Assembly (NCBI RefSeq): GCF_900104945.1
Contig: NZ_LT629736.1
Span: forward strand, 3,437,001 to 3,501,000
From: Halopseudomonas xinjiangensis
GTDB taxonomy: Bacteria > Pseudomonadota > Gammaproteobacteria > Pseudomonadales > Pseudomonadaceae
Direction of reading: 5' to 3'
Length of the DNA stretch: 64,000 nucleotides
Made by a program: the position numbers and the translations under genes. Below are positions 43,254 through 54,364 of the stretch, piece after piece (the stretch's first letter is position 1; each line of letters begins with the position of its first letter). The notes under the pieces are model-generated. The model did no database searches. It was given only the letters and a program-made list of their open reading frames with translations, and was not told where the DNA came from.

Positions 43254-44948
43254 TTAGTTGATCCATTCCTGCAGGTCCTGTTTCTTTACCTTTCCGGTAG
43301 CGGTCATCGGCAATGAGTCGACCAGCCTGACCTCCGGCACCTTGTAGATGGCCATGGACTGGCGGCACCAGTCCATCAATGCCTCGGCTGTCAGCCCGCT
43401 GCCGGGCTTGGCGACGACAAAGGCGACCGGGCATTGCCCGCGCTTTTCATCGGCACGACCAATCACCGCCGAGGCGAGAAGGTCCGGATGCTGGCCGAGC
43501 ATGGCTTCCAGTTCGCTGGGGAACACGCTCATGCCGTTGACCTTGAGCATTTCTTTGCGCCGTCCGAGATAGCGGATATGACCGGTTTCGGTAATTACGC
43601 CGCTGTCGCCGGTGTGCAACCAGCCATCGCGCAGCGCATCGGCGCTGGCCTCCGGCTTGTTCCAGTAGCCTTTGAGCAGCGATGGCGAGCGCACACAGAG
43701 CTCGCCTTCTTCACCGAGCGGCAGCAGTTCGCCCGTTTCAAACGCACACACCTTGAACTCGGTGCCGGGCACCGGCAGGCCGACGAAGGTGGGTGCGGAT
43801 TTGAGGTCGAAGTTGTCGTCCTGCATGCCGGCAGTGAATGTGTCGCAGGTGTGCGTTTCGGTCATGCCGAAGCTGGTTTCGAAGAACGTGCAACCGGTCA
43901 GTTCCCGCCAGCGGCTGCGGTACTCGGGGGTGAGCTTCTTGATGAATGACACGCAGCTGGTGATCTGCAGCGAACTCAGATCAAAATCGGCAACGCGGGG
44001 ATGGTCGAGCACTTCCGAGGCGCTATCGACCAGCAGACCGGTATGGCTGACCTTGTAATGTTGCACCGCGGCCATGAAGGCTTCGGCGTCCCAGCGCGCC
44101 AGCAACACCAGCGTGGTGCCGCTGAATACCGGATAAAGCAGCCCGGCGTTTTCGCCGGCGATCCAGAATTCCGGCATGAAGTTCAGGCTTATCCGGTCCG
44201 GATCGAGCCCCAGCGCAACAGGCAGGAAGCTGGCGCAGGTATACAGCATGTCACCGTGGGTGTGAATGCAGCCCTTCGGCAGGCCGGTCGTGCCGCCGGT
44301 GTAGTTGAGCGCAGCGATGTCATCCAGGGCCAGTTGCGGTAGCCGTTCGGCAGGCTGGGTTCTGGCCAGCGCAGGGAGCAGGTCGACGCTGTCGGTGACC
44401 TCCAGCTTCGGGGCCCGGAGCAGGTCGGGCACAGGGATCGGTGGTTCGGCAGGGCAAAGCTCGGACAGGCTGGTACTGATCACGACGTTGAGCTCGGTCT
44501 GGTCGCGTATCTCGCGGACCACGGGCAACAGTTGATCGAAACAGACGATGGCTGTGGCCCCGCTGTCCTTGAGCTGGTAGGCAAGCTCCATGCCCTTGGC
44601 CATCGGGCTGACCGGGGCATGAACGGCGCCGGCTTTGAGGATGCCGTAGAACGCGACATGCAGCTGCGGACAGTTGGGCATGAACACGGCCACGCGATCC
44701 CCGGGGGCGACGCCAAGCGAATACAAAAGCGCGGCGCAGCGGTCGCTGAGGTCGTCGAGCTCAGCGTAGGTGGTGCGGTGCCCGTAGTATTCGATGGCAG
44801 GCCGTTCGGGCGTGTGGCGCGCCCAGTGGCGCAGATATTCTGTCAGCGGCTGTTCGCCGAGGGGATATTGCGGCTCGACCGGCTTGCCTGCCGGCCAGGC
44901 CTGTTGCTGAAGCGCTTTCAGGTTGCTGAGATAATCCCGCTCTAGCAT
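43254..44948 (-). CDS. AMP-binding acyl-CoA synthetase
   Basis: A 564-residue adenylate-forming enzyme. The P-loop-like motif is LNYTGGTTGLPKGCIHTHGD, followed by FETSFGMTETHTC, GWLHTGDSG and the C-terminal Lys region PMTATGKVKKQDLQ. It activates a carboxylic acid to its CoA ester using ATP. It is directly upstream of the acyl-CoA carboxylase in one operon, which suggests that the CoA ester it makes is carboxylated next. An inverted repeat, possibly an operator, lies just upstream. Confidence 0.9.
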   Translation of the reverse strand: MLERDYLSNLKALQQQAWPAGKPVEPQYPLGEQPLTEYLRHWARHTPERPAIEYYGHRTTYAELDDLSDRCAALLYSLGVAPGDRVAVFMPNCPQLHVAFYGILKAGAVHAPVSPMAKGMELAYQLKDSGATAIVCFDQLLPVVREIRDQTELNVVISTSLSELCPAEPPIPVPDLLRAPKLEVTDSVDLLPALARTQPAERLPQLALDDIAALNYTGGTTGLPKGCIHTHGDMLYTCASFLPVALGLDPDRISLNFMPEFWIAGENAGLLYPVFSGTTLVLLARWDAEAFMAAVQHYKVSHTGLLVDSASEVLDHPRVADFDLSSLQITSCVSFIKKLTPEYRSRWRELTGCTFFETSFGMTETHTCDTFTAGMQDDNFDLKSAPTFVGLPVPGTEFKVCAFETGELLPLGEEGELCVRSPSLLKGYWNKPEASADALRDGWLHTGDSGVITETGHIRYLGRRKEMLKVNGMSVFPSELEAMLGQHPDLLASAVIGRADEKRGQCPVAFVVAKPGSGLTAEALMDWCRQSMAIYKVPEVRLVDSLPMTATGKVKKQDLQEWIN

Positions 44949-44969
44949 GGCTGCTTGCCTCTTGTTCTT

Positions 44970-44996
44970 GTCTGTCCTTGCAGCTTAGGGACAGAC
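44970..44996 (-). promoter_or_regulatory. Inverted repeat upstream of the CoA ligase gene
   Basis: GTCTGTCC (44970-44977) and GGACAGAC (44989-44996) form a perfect eight-base dyad with an 11-base spacer, 21 bases before the start codon. It may be an operator or a leader hairpin. Confidence 0.4.
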
Positions 44997-45050
44997 AAAG
45001 CCAGAGTGAAGCTCGGCAAGCGAGAGCATGGGTGTCATCGACATGCTGAA

Positions 45051-45073
45051 TTGCCGGCGATAATCACCGGCAA
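45051..45073 (-). terminator. Hairpin after the penicillin-binding protein gene
   Basis: TTGCCGG and CCGGCAA form a seven-base stem nine bases past the stop codon of the minus-strand gene. Only TT follows, so a weak terminator. Confidence 0.4.
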
Positions 45074-45081
45074 GCATTTTG

Positions 45082-47478
45082 TCAGAACAATTCCAGCGGT
45101 GTAGCGGCGTCGTCCACGCTGTATCCGTTATCGTCCAGTTCGCTGAACGGCGGTGGCGCATCCTCGTCCTTGAACACTTCGAAATAACCGTCAGTCGAGC
45201 CCGGGCGAGTAGAGCGGCCTGTCTCCGGATCGATGCGCACGCTGACCAGCCCCTCAGGCATCGGCTGGCTGTGCTCCGGGCGACCTTCGAGCGCCTGGCC
45301 CATGAAGCGCATCCAGATCGGCAGGGCGGTGGTGCCACCAAACTCGCGCCGTCCCAGTGTGGCCGGCTGATCGAAGCCCACCCACACGGTCACTACCAGA
45401 TCCGCGTTGAAGCCGGAAAACCAGCCGTCCTTCTGATCGTTGGTGGTGCCGGTCTTGCCTGCCAGGTCTTCACGGCCCAGTTCGCGCGCGCGCACGGCGG
45501 TACCGCGACTGATGACGTCCTTCATCATGCTGGTCAGCTGGTAGGTGGTGCGCGGATCGACCACGCGTTCGGCGACCGGGACGTCATCCTGGAGCGGTGC
45601 CAATGTCTTGTCTCGGTATTCCGCCAGACGTGACTGCATACGTTCGAGGGCCGCTTCTGCCACAGGCGGCTGCGTCAGATGCACAACCTGCCTGAAACGG
45701 TCTTCGACGCGGTCGATCACGTAAGGCCGCACCGCGTAGCCGCCGTTGGCGATGACGCTGTAGCCCTGAGCGATTTGCAGCGGTGTGAGTTCCGACGTAC
45801 CCAGGGAGGCGGAGAGATTGCGCGGCAACTCCTCCCGACGAAAGCCGAAACGCTGAATGTAGTCCAGGGAGCGATCCACGCCCATATCCTGCATCAGCCT
45901 GATCGAAACCAGGTTGCGCGAGCGGTACAAAGCTTCGCGAAGGCGAATCGGACCGAGAAAGTCGCCGCCAGAGTTCTGCGGCCGCCACTCGGTATCCTGG
46001 AATTCATCGACGTACACCAGGGGCGCGTCATTGACCAGGCTCGCCGGTGTGTAGCCGTTATCGAGCGCTGCGGCATAGAGGAACGGCTTGAAGCTCGACC
46101 CTGGTTGCCGACGAGCCTGGGTGACGCGGTTGTACTTGCTCTGCAGGAACGAGAAACCGCCAGTCAGCGCCTTGATGCTGCCATCGCTGGGCTCGAGTGC
46201 CACCAGGGCGCTCTGCGCCTGAGGCAATTGCGCCAGGCGGTAGGCTTCGTCACCTGTCGGCGCGACCCGCAGTACGTCGCCCTTGGCCAGAATGTCCCGG
46301 GGCGCCTTCGGCACAGGGCCGAGACTGTCGACGCCAAGCTGGGGCCGCGCCCATTTCATCTGTTCCCAGGGAATGGCCGCCTCACTTCCGTCGCGCAGCA
46401 CGATGATTGCCTGGTCGCTCTCGACCGTCGTGACGATGGCCGGAACCAGGCCGCCGAGGGCCGAATACTGGCGCAGTAATCGCTGGTACTCCTCCGGGGT
46501 CGCTTCGGGGTGCCTCGCCTCCGGCCCGCGGTAGCCATGCCGGCGATCGTACTCCATCAGACCCTCGCGCAGCGCGCGGTTGGCGTGCTGCTGCAGTGTG
46601 CTGTCGATGGTCGTGTAGACATGATAGCCGTCGGTATAGGCCGCATCTCCGTAGCGATCGATCATTTCCAGCCGGGCCATTTCCGCCACATAGGGCGCTT
46701 CCACGTCCAGATCGGCGCCATGGTTGCGGGCGGTGTTGGGGGTCGCCACTGCTTCGTCATAGGCTGCCTGGTCGATATAGCCAAGGCCCAGCATGCGCTG
46801 CAGGATCCAGTCGCGGCGAATCTTGGCCCGCTCCGGATTGGCGATCGGGTTGAAGCGAGAGGGCGCTTTGGGCAGGCCAGCGATCATGGCCAGATCAGCC
46901 AGTGGCAGTTCCGAAATGGTCTTGCCGTAGTACACCTGTGCTGCTGCCTCGATGCCGTAGGCTCGGTTGCCGAGGTAGATCTTGTTGACGTACAGCTCGA
47001 AGATTTCCTGCTTGCTCAGGTTGCGCTCGATCTGCAGTGCCAGAAGGATCTCATTGATCTTGCGGGAAAATACCCGGTCGCTGGTCAGGAAATAGTTCTT
47101 CGCGACCTGCATGGTGATGGTGCTTCCGCCGGTCTGGATCTGTCCGGTGCTGATCAGCTCGCCGACCGCCCGCGCCAGGCTGGACGGATCGACACCGTGA
47201 TGGTTCAGGAAGTTGTCATCCTCCGCAGCCAGAAGTGCCAGTATAAAGTTATTCGGCACCCGGTCGAAATTGATAGGGAAGCGACGCATTTCGCCGAATT
47301 CAGCGATTAATTTGTGATCGGTGCTGTATATCCGTAACGGGGTTTGCAGTTGTACGTTACGAAGTGTTTCAACATCCGGTAAAGCAGGGCTAAGATAGAG
47401 CGCTACCCCGCTCAGGCCCAGCAACGGAGCGCTTGCCAGAGCCAGCAGCGACCAGAGAATAAATTTGACGAAACGCAT
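45082..47478 (-). CDS. ponA: Penicillin-binding protein 1A
   Basis: A 798-residue bifunctional class A penicillin-binding protein. An N-terminal membrane anchor (about 6-28) is followed by a glycosyltransferase domain with AAEDDNFLNHHGVDPSSLARA (catalytic Glu) and QEIFELYVNKIYLGNRAYG. The transpeptidase domain has the active SSFK (in QPGSSFKPFLYAA), SRN and KTGTTND motifs. It polymerises and crosslinks peptidoglycan in the periplasm. Its place divergent from pilM matches the known Pseudomonas order. A -10-like TATAAT lies about 75 bases upstream. Confidence 0.95.
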   Translation of the reverse strand: MRFVKFILWSLLALASAPLLGLSGVALYLSPALPDVETLRNVQLQTPLRIYSTDHKLIAEFGEMRRFPINFDRVPNNFILALLAAEDDNFLNHHGVDPSSLARAVGELISTGQIQTGGSTITMQVAKNYFLTSDRVFSRKINEILLALQIERNLSKQEIFELYVNKIYLGNRAYGIEAAAQVYYGKTISELPLADLAMIAGLPKAPSRFNPIANPERAKIRRDWILQRMLGLGYIDQAAYDEAVATPNTARNHGADLDVEAPYVAEMARLEMIDRYGDAAYTDGYHVYTTIDSTLQQHANRALREGLMEYDRRHGYRGPEARHPEATPEEYQRLLRQYSALGGLVPAIVTTVESDQAIIVLRDGSEAAIPWEQMKWARPQLGVDSLGPVPKAPRDILAKGDVLRVAPTGDEAYRLAQLPQAQSALVALEPSDGSIKALTGGFSFLQSKYNRVTQARRQPGSSFKPFLYAAALDNGYTPASLVNDAPLVYVDEFQDTEWRPQNSGGDFLGPIRLREALYRSRNLVSIRLMQDMGVDRSLDYIQRFGFRREELPRNLSASLGTSELTPLQIAQGYSVIANGGYAVRPYVIDRVEDRFRQVVHLTQPPVAEAALERMQSRLAEYRDKTLAPLQDDVPVAERVVDPRTTYQLTSMMKDVISRGTAVRARELGREDLAGKTGTTNDQKDGWFSGFNADLVVTVWVGFDQPATLGRREFGGTTALPIWMRFMGQALEGRPEHSQPMPEGLVSVRIDPETGRSTRPGSTDGYFEVFKDEDAPPPFSELDDNGYSVDDAATPLELF

Positions 47479-47550
47479 GAGGGAGAGGGATTTCCCTGAT
47501 AATTGAGATGGTTAGCTACAGGCTAAGGTGAGAACGGGTTAACAGTCTGC

Positions 47551-47556
47551 ATTATA
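47551..47556 (-). promoter_or_regulatory. -10 element for ponA
   Basis: A perfect TATAAT on the minus strand, 73 bases before the ponA ATG. The -35 region is weak. Confidence 0.45.
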
Positions 47557-47635
47557 AGCGCATTTTTTTCGATTTCGCCATTTGCGCTTGCACAGCGACT
47601 GTTATTTAATGTAGGAAAACATAAACCGTCCGTAA

Positions 47636-48726
<1,091 letters not shown>

Positions 48727-48727
<1 letters not shown>

Positions 48728-49305
48728 TGGCTCGCATTAACCTGTTGCCCTGGCGCGAGCAGCTCAGGGAAGAGCGAAAAAAGGAATTTCTGACCGTTCT
48801 GGTCCTCATCGTGCTGTTCGCCGGCGCGTTGATTTTCCTTGGTGATCGGGTTCTTAGTGGTCGCATCGACCACCAGAACGCCCGAAACGAATTCCTCCAG
48901 AAGGAAATTCAGGTGCTCGAGGCGCGGATCAAGGAAATCGAACAGCTTCAGGCCCGGCGCACCCAGTTGCTCGACCGGATGAAGATCATTGAGGATCTGC
49001 AGGGTAACCGGCCAATCATCGTCCGGGTGTTCGACGAAATGGCCAGAAGTCTTCCTGACGGGGTGTATTTCACTTCGGTCGAGATGAAGGGGCCGACCAT
49101 CAATATCAAGGGTGGTGCGGAATCCAACAGCCGGGTTTCCAACCTGATGCGCCAGATGGACGCCTCGGAATGGTTGACTGCGCCGAATCTGACCGCGGTG
49201 CGTGCCGTAACCCAGGGAGCCGTCGATCAGGCCAACGTATTCGAACTGTCGGTACGTCAGACAGAGCCGGGTTCCCGCGCCGCTGAGGGAGAGCAGCAGC
49301 AATGA
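48727..49305 (+). CDS. pilN: Type IV pilus assembly protein PilN
   Basis: A 192-residue bitopic protein. The cytosolic start MARINLLPWREQLR carries the conserved INLLPWR that binds PilM. A membrane helix (about 22-42) and a periplasmic coiled coil with ferredoxin-like fold follow. It pairs with PilO. It overlaps pilM by one base and pilO by four. Confidence 0.94.
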
Positions 49306-49925
49306 GTTTCGCTCAATCCATGGAAAGCCTGAAGAAGGTCGATCTGAACGACCTGGACTTCAACAATATCGGTGCCTGGCCCGGCGCGCTCAAGGTAATA
49401 GTCGCGGCTCTGGTGTTCATCGTTCTGGTGGGTCTCGGTTACCAGTTCCATCTGAAGGATCTCCGTGCCTCGCTCGAGCAGAGCGAAGCAAAGGAAGTGC
49501 AACTGCGTGATGAATTCACCCAGAAGTCCTTCCGCGCGGCGAATCTGGATGCATACAAGGAACAGCTTGCCGAAATCGAGGAACGCTTCGGCACCCTGCT
49601 CAAGCAGTTGCCAAGCGATACCGAGGTTCCGGGTCTGCTTGAAGACATCACTCAGATGGGCCTGAACAGCGGGCTAGAGTTCGAATCGATCACCTTGCAG
49701 CCGGAGGTGGTCCAGCCGTTCTACATCGAGTTGCCGATCAGCATCGTCGTGCAGGGCTCCTATCACGACATCGGCACCTTCGTCAGCAGCGTGGCCGGGC
49801 TACCGCGAATCGTAACGCTGCATGACTTCACCATCGCGCCTCTGGAAGACGGAAACTCCGACCTGCTCAAGATGAGCATCGTAGCCAAGACGTATCGCTA
49901 CAACGAGGAGGGGGCGCAGCAATGA
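49302..49925 (+). CDS. pilO: Type IV pilus assembly protein PilO
   Basis: A 207-residue bitopic protein with one membrane helix (about 28-48), a coiled coil and a C-terminal ferredoxin-like domain containing PFYIELPISIVVQGSYHDIGTFV. It forms a heterodimer with PilN in the periplasm and reaches toward PilP. The starts and ends overlap the neighbours by four bases. Confidence 0.94.
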   Translation: MSFAQSMESLKKVDLNDLDFNNIGAWPGALKVIVAALVFIVLVGLGYQFHLKDLRASLEQSEAKEVQLRDEFTQKSFRAANLDAYKEQLAEIEERFGTLLKQLPSDTEVPGLLEDITQMGLNSGLEFESITLQPEVVQPFYIELPISIVVQGSYHDIGTFVSSVAGLPRIVTLHDFTIAPLEDGNSDLLKMSIVAKTYRYNEEGAQQ

Positions 49926-50452
49926 TCATCATGAATCGTAAGTTGATCGCCGTAGCGGCGCTGGCCTCCATGCTGGCTGGCTGCGGCAACAGTGATTTCC
50001 AGGACCTGCAGGTCTTCATGGACGAAACACGGGCCAGACCCACCGGCAATATCGAGCCTTTGCCGCGGTTCCAGCCCTACGAGGCATTTACTTACAGTGC
50101 GACGTCCCTGCGCAGTCCGTTCCAGCCGCCGGTGCGGATCGATCTGACCAAGCGTGAGCGCGGCTCACAGGATATCCGGCCGGACGAGAACCGGACAAGG
50201 CAGTTCCTTGAAGGCTTCAACATTGAAGGCTTCGAGATGGTAGGAACGCTTAGTAATCAAGGTGGCATGCAAGCGCTGGTTCGTGGCGCTGGCAGCGTGC
50301 ATCGAGTCAGGATTGGCGATTATCTGGGCCGCAATCACGGCCGCATCACCGGTATCGAGGAAGGGCGAATCGAAGTGATGGAGATAGTGCCAGACGGGGA
50401 AGGTGGTTGGTTGGAGCGCCCGCGTACACTCAGCTTGCCTGAGCGCGGTTAG
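49922..50452 (+). CDS. pilP: Type IV pilus assembly lipoprotein PilP
   Basis: A 176-residue inner membrane lipoprotein. The signal sequence ends in the lipobox LAGC with Cys21. A disordered linker and a small beta domain (about 80-170, with GFEMVGTLSNQGGMQALVRG) follow. PilP joins PilNO to the secretin PilQ. An ATG nine bases later is an alternative start. It overlaps pilO by four bases. Confidence 0.93.
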   Translation: MIIMNRKLIAVAALASMLAGCGNSDFQDLQVFMDETRARPTGNIEPLPRFQPYEAFTYSATSLRSPFQPPVRIDLTKRERGSQDIRPDENRTRQFLEGFNIEGFEMVGTLSNQGGMQALVRGAGSVHRVRIGDYLGRNHGRITGIEEGRIEVMEIVPDGEGGWLERPRTLSLPERG

Positions 50453-50472
50453 GACAACCAGGGAGAGATAAC

Positions 50473-52683
50473 ATGAACTGTAAACAGTCACGCGTGGAAC
50501 GCAATCAAATGCCTCTAACCAGGAAGTTTTCGCTCGCCGCGGTCTTGGCCGTGCTTAGCCCGTGGGTGGCCGCCGCCGACCTGCAGAATCTAGATGTGGC
50601 ATCGCTGCCGGGCGAGAGGGTAGAGCTCAAGCTGACCTTCGACGAGCCCGTTACGGTCCCGAAAGGCTATACCATCGAGCAGCCAGCACGCATTGCGCTG
50701 GACCTGCCGGGCGTCAAGAACAAGCTGGGAGAGCGTAGCCGCGAGCTTGGTCTGGGCAACGCTCGCAGCGTCAATATCGTCGAGGCAAACGACCGCACAC
50801 GTCTGATTGTCAACCTGACGAATCTGGCGCCTTACGCTACGCGTGTGGAAGGGAACAACCTGTTCATCCTGGTTGGGACCGACAGCGCGCCGGGCTACCG
50901 GGCCCCGGCCACTGCGAGTACTGCCTCGCCAGCGGCGGCCTCGTCGAACAACTGGAAGCCGGCCGATGAGCCCGCCGTGTCGGCCGCCGCCGCCGGTGGA
51001 AAATCCATCCGCAGCCTGGACTTCCAGCGTGGGGAGCAGGGCGAAGGCAACGTGATCATCGACCTGTCCGATCCGTCGATCCGCGTTGACGTGGACGAGC
51101 AGGCTGGGCGCGTCCGCCTGAATTTCCCGAATACCAGGCTGCCCGACGAGCTGCGAGTACGCCTGGACGTGAAGGATTTCGCTACGCCGGTCAACTTCAT
51201 CAATGCCTCCACTTCTGGCGGCGACGCAACGATCAACATTGAACCAAGCGGGTACTACGAGCATCTGGTTTATCAGGCGGAGGATCGCCTGATCGTCAGC
51301 TTCAAGCCGTTAAGTCGCGGCGAAGTCGAGCGGCGTCGTGCCGACGAATTCGCTTATACCGGTGAGAAGCTATCGCTGAACTTCCAGAACATCGAAGTGC
51401 GCTCGGTGCTGCAGCTGATCGCTGATTTTACCGACCTGAACCTGGTCGCCAGTGATACCGTCGAAGGCAGTATCACGCTGCGCCTGCAGAACGTTCCATG
51501 GGATCAGGCACTGGATCTGGTACTCAAAACCAAAGGTCTGGACAAGCGCCAGATCGGTAACGTGCTGCTAGTTGCGCCGGCAGACGAGATCGCCGCGCGT
51601 GAGCGTCAGGAGCTGGAGTCCCAGCGCCAGATCGCCGAGCTGGCACCGCTTCGTCGCGAGCTGATTCAGGTCAATTACGCCCGTGCAGGCGACATCGCCA
51701 AGCTCTTCGCCTCGGTTACCGCCGGAGCCCAGGGTGAGCAGCGTGGATCCATTACCGTAGACGATCGCACCAACAGCATCATCGCGCTGGAAACTCAGGA
51801 CAAGCTCGACGAGCTGCGCCGTATCGTCACCCAGCTGGACATTCCGGTTCGTCAGGTGATGATCGAGGCTCGGATCGTCGAAGCTAACGTCGGTTTCGAC
51901 AAGGCGCTGGGTGTTCGTTGGGGCGGTAACGTAGACCTTGGGTCGCGTTTCAATGCCTTTGGTAAGGACGGAAGAATGGGCGTGACGGAGGATCCGAATC
52001 CAACCACGGTCACTCTGCCTGACGGTACTACCCAGGAAGTCTCCCGCACCACCGCCGGCTTTATCGGTATTCCCGAAGTCCCGCTCAATACCCCGTTCGT
52101 GGACATGGGCGTGATCGGCGCTACCTCTGGTATCGGCATCGGCTTCATTACCAATAACGCAATCCTCGACCTGCAACTGTCGGCAATGGAAAGCACCGGC
52201 AACGGCGAAATCATCTCCCAGCCGAAGGTTGTCACCTCCGACAAGGAAACCGCGAAGATCCTCAAGGGTTCGGAGATTCCGTACCAGGAGGCCAGCTCAA
52301 GCGGCGCGACGACGACGGCTTTCGCCGAAGCTGTACTGTCGCTGGAAGTGACCCCGCAGATCACGCCGGATAACCAGGTCATCATGGAAGTCGTCGTCAC
52401 CAAGGACGAGCCTGACTTCACCAACGATGTGAACGGTGTGCCGACTATTCGCAAGAACGAAGTGAATGCCAAGATCCTGGTCGCTGACGGCGAAACCATC
52501 GTGATCGGTGGTGTATTCTCCAGCGAAACCACACAAGCGCAGGAAAAGGTACCCTTCCTGGGTGACCTGCCGGTGGTGGGCCGAGCGTTCCGTCGTGATA
52601 TCACCTCGGAGAGCAAGACCGAACTACTGGTATTCCTCACGCCGCGTATCATCAATAACGGAGCGATTTCCGTTGCCAGGTAA
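50473..52683 (+). CDS. pilQ: Type IV pilus secretin PilQ
   Basis: A 736-residue outer membrane secretin. A signal peptide ends near residue 35 (VAAA), then come AMIN domains (about 40-270), N-domains (about 300-455) and the secretin core with [17 protein letters not shown] near 690. It forms the pore through which the pilus leaves the cell. A GGGAGAG site precedes the ATG at 50473. It ends five bases before the aroK start. Confidence 0.95.
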   Translation: MNCKQSRVERNQMPLTRKFSLAAVLAVLSPWVAAADLQNLDVASLPGERVELKLTFDEPVTVPKGYTIEQPARIALDLPGVKNKLGERSRELGLGNARSVNIVEANDRTRLIVNLTNLAPYATRVEGNNLFILVGTDSAPGYRAPATASTASPAAASSNNWKPADEPAVSAAAAGGKSIRSLDFQRGEQGEGNVIIDLSDPSIRVDVDEQAGRVRLNFPNTRLPDELRVRLDVKDFATPVNFINASTSGGDATINIEPSGYYEHLVYQAEDRLIVSFKPLSRGEVERRRADEFAYTGEKLSLNFQNIEVRSVLQLIADFTDLNLVASDTVEGSITLRLQNVPWDQALDLVLKTKGLDKRQIGNVLLVAPADEIAARERQELESQRQIAELAPLRRELIQVNYARAGDIAKLFASVTAGAQGEQRGSITVDDRTNSIIALETQDKLDELRRIVTQLDIPVRQVMIEARIVEANVGFDKALGVRWGGNVDLGSRFNAFGKDGRMGVTEDPNPTTVTLPDGTTQEVSRTTAGFIGIPEVPLNTPFVDMGVIGATSGIGIGFITNNAILDLQLSAMESTGNGEIISQPKVVTSDKETAKILKGSEIPYQEASSSGATTTAFAEAVLSLEVTPQITPDNQVIMEVVVTKDEPDFTNDVNGVPTIRKNEVNAKILVADGETIVIGGVFSSETTQAQEKVPFLGDLPVVGRAFRRDITSESKTELLVFLTPRIINNGAISVAR

Positions 52684-52688
52684 GCACT

Positions 52689-53204
52689 TTGCGTAACGTG
52701 TTCCTCATAGGTCCGATGGGCGCTGGCAAAAGCACCATCGGACGCCTTCTTGCCAAGGAGCTGAAGTTTCCGTTCAAGGATTCTGATCGGGAGATCGAGG
52801 CCAGAACCGGCGCCGATATCCCGTGGATCTTCGACGTCGAAGGAGAGGAGGGTTTTCGCGAGCGTGAATCAGCAATGATTGCCGAGCTGACAGCGGAAGA
52901 GGGCATCGTGCTGGCCACCGGTGGTGGTGTGGTGATGCGTCCGGAAAACCGCAAAGCGTTGGCCAATGGTGGTTTGGTCGTCTACCTGCGCACGAGTGTC
53001 GAGCAGCAATTGCAACGCACTGCAAAGGATCGCCAACGTCCGCTTCTGCAGACCCCCGATCCGGAAAAAGTACTGCGGGACTTAATGGCCAGGCGTGATC
53101 CGCTATATCGGGAAATCGCCGATCTGACCATTGATACCGACCAGCGGGGGCCGAAGGTGGTCGTCAATACCATCGTCGCCCGACTGCGGGATTCGGCGAA
53201 CTGA
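52689..53204 (+). CDS. aroK: Shikimate kinase
   Basis: A 171-residue kinase that phosphorylates shikimate in aromatic amino acid synthesis. Walker A is GPMGAGKS at 8-15, and the shikimate-binding [11 protein letters not shown] and ATGGGVVMR follow. The start is an unusual TTG at 52689, six bases after the pilQ stop, preceded by AGGT; the family N-terminus supports it. The gene is part of the pilQ-aroK-aroB run. Confidence 0.94.
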   Translation: MRNVFLIGPMGAGKSTIGRLLAKELKFPFKDSDREIEARTGADIPWIFDVEGEEGFRERESAMIAELTAEEGIVLATGGGVVMRPENRKALANGGLVVYLRTSVEQQLQRTAKDRQRPLLQTPDPEKVLRDLMARRDPLYREIADLTIDTDQRGPKVVVNTIVARLRDSAN

Positions 53205-53284
53205 TTCACTGATGCTCCTGCCGTTCCTCGTTTTCGCAGCGACTGCTCTGATGTATGCTGGCGGGCCAGCAACGGAGGGGTGTC

Positions 53285-54364
53285 ATGCAGCGGTTGACGG
53301 TCGAACTCGAAGAGCGCAGTTATCCCATATATATCGGCGAAGGCCTTCTCCAGGATCCTGAGCTTCTTCTCGGGCATATCGCCGGGAAACAAGTCTGCAT
53401 CGTCACTGACGATACGGTGGCCCCGCTTTATCTTGAACAGGTTCGCGCGCTGCTTTCCGGGCGCGAGGTGCTGTCGGTCGTCCTGCCCACGGGCGAAGCC
53501 TACAAGAACTGGGCGACGCTGCAGCAGATTTTCGATGCATTGCTCGGTCATCGCCATGATCGGCGTACCACGCTTGTCGCACTGGGTGGCGGCGTGATCG
53601 GTGATATGACCGGGTTCGCTGCGGCCTGCTATCAGCGCGGCGTCGACTTCATCCAGGTTCCGACGACGCTATTGTCCCAGGTCGACTCGTCCGTAGGGGG
53701 CAAGACCGGCATCAATCATCCTGCGGGCAAGAACATGATCGGCGCGTTTTACCAGCCCAAAGCAGTGCTGATCGATACGGCTACGCTGCGTACGCTGCCA
53801 GCTCGCGAGGTCAGTGCCGGCCTTGCGGAGATCATCAAGTACGGTCTGATCCGTGATCCCGCTTTTCTCGACTGGCTGGAAAGCAACATGGCCAGCCTGC
53901 GCAGTCTCGATTCGAGCCCGGTTACCGAAGCCATCGCACGCTCCTGCGCGATCAAGGCGGAGGTAGTTGGGGCGGATGAACGGGAGGGCGGCGTTCGCGC
54001 AATACTCAATCTCGGACATACATTCGGACACGCCATCGAGGCGCACCAGGGCTATGGTACCTGGCTGCATGGCGAGGCGGTCGGGGCTGGTATGACGATG
54101 GCGCTGGCCATGTCTGAACGGCTCGGCTGGATCGATCACGAGCATTATCGCCGCGCTGTCGCGCTCATTCGCGCAGCCGGGCTACCGGTAGCGCCCCCGC
54201 CGGAGATGGGCGTCGATGATTTCCTTCGGCTGATGTCCGTGGACAAGAAAGTCCTGGACGGCCAGCTTCGCCTGGTTCTTTTGCGCTCGCTGGGTGAAGC
54301 CGTAATCACCGCCGACTACCCATCCGATGCCTTACACGACACCCTTCGGAAAGACTATCCATGA
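53285..54364 (+). CDS. aroB: 3-dehydroquinate synthase
   Basis: A 359-residue NAD-dependent enzyme that makes 3-dehydroquinate from DAHP. Motifs are [40 protein letters not shown] and the zinc-ligand [12 protein letters not shown]. The ATG at 53285 with CGGAGGGG is preferred over an ATG 30 bases earlier. Its stop overlaps the next start in an ATGA. Confidence 0.95.
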   Translation: MQRLTVELEERSYPIYIGEGLLQDPELLLGHIAGKQVCIVTDDTVAPLYLEQVRALLSGREVLSVVLPTGEAYKNWATLQQIFDALLGHRHDRRTTLVALGGGVIGDMTGFAAACYQRGVDFIQVPTTLLSQVDSSVGGKTGINHPAGKNMIGAFYQPKAVLIDTATLRTLPAREVSAGLAEIIKYGLIRDPAFLDWLESNMASLRSLDSSPVTEAIARSCAIKAEVVGADEREGGVRAILNLGHTFGHAIEAHQGYGTWLHGEAVGAGMTMALAMSERLGWIDHEHYRRAVALIRAAGLPVAPPPEMGVDDFLRLMSVDKKVLDGQLRLVLLRSLGEAVITADYPSDALHDTLRKDYP

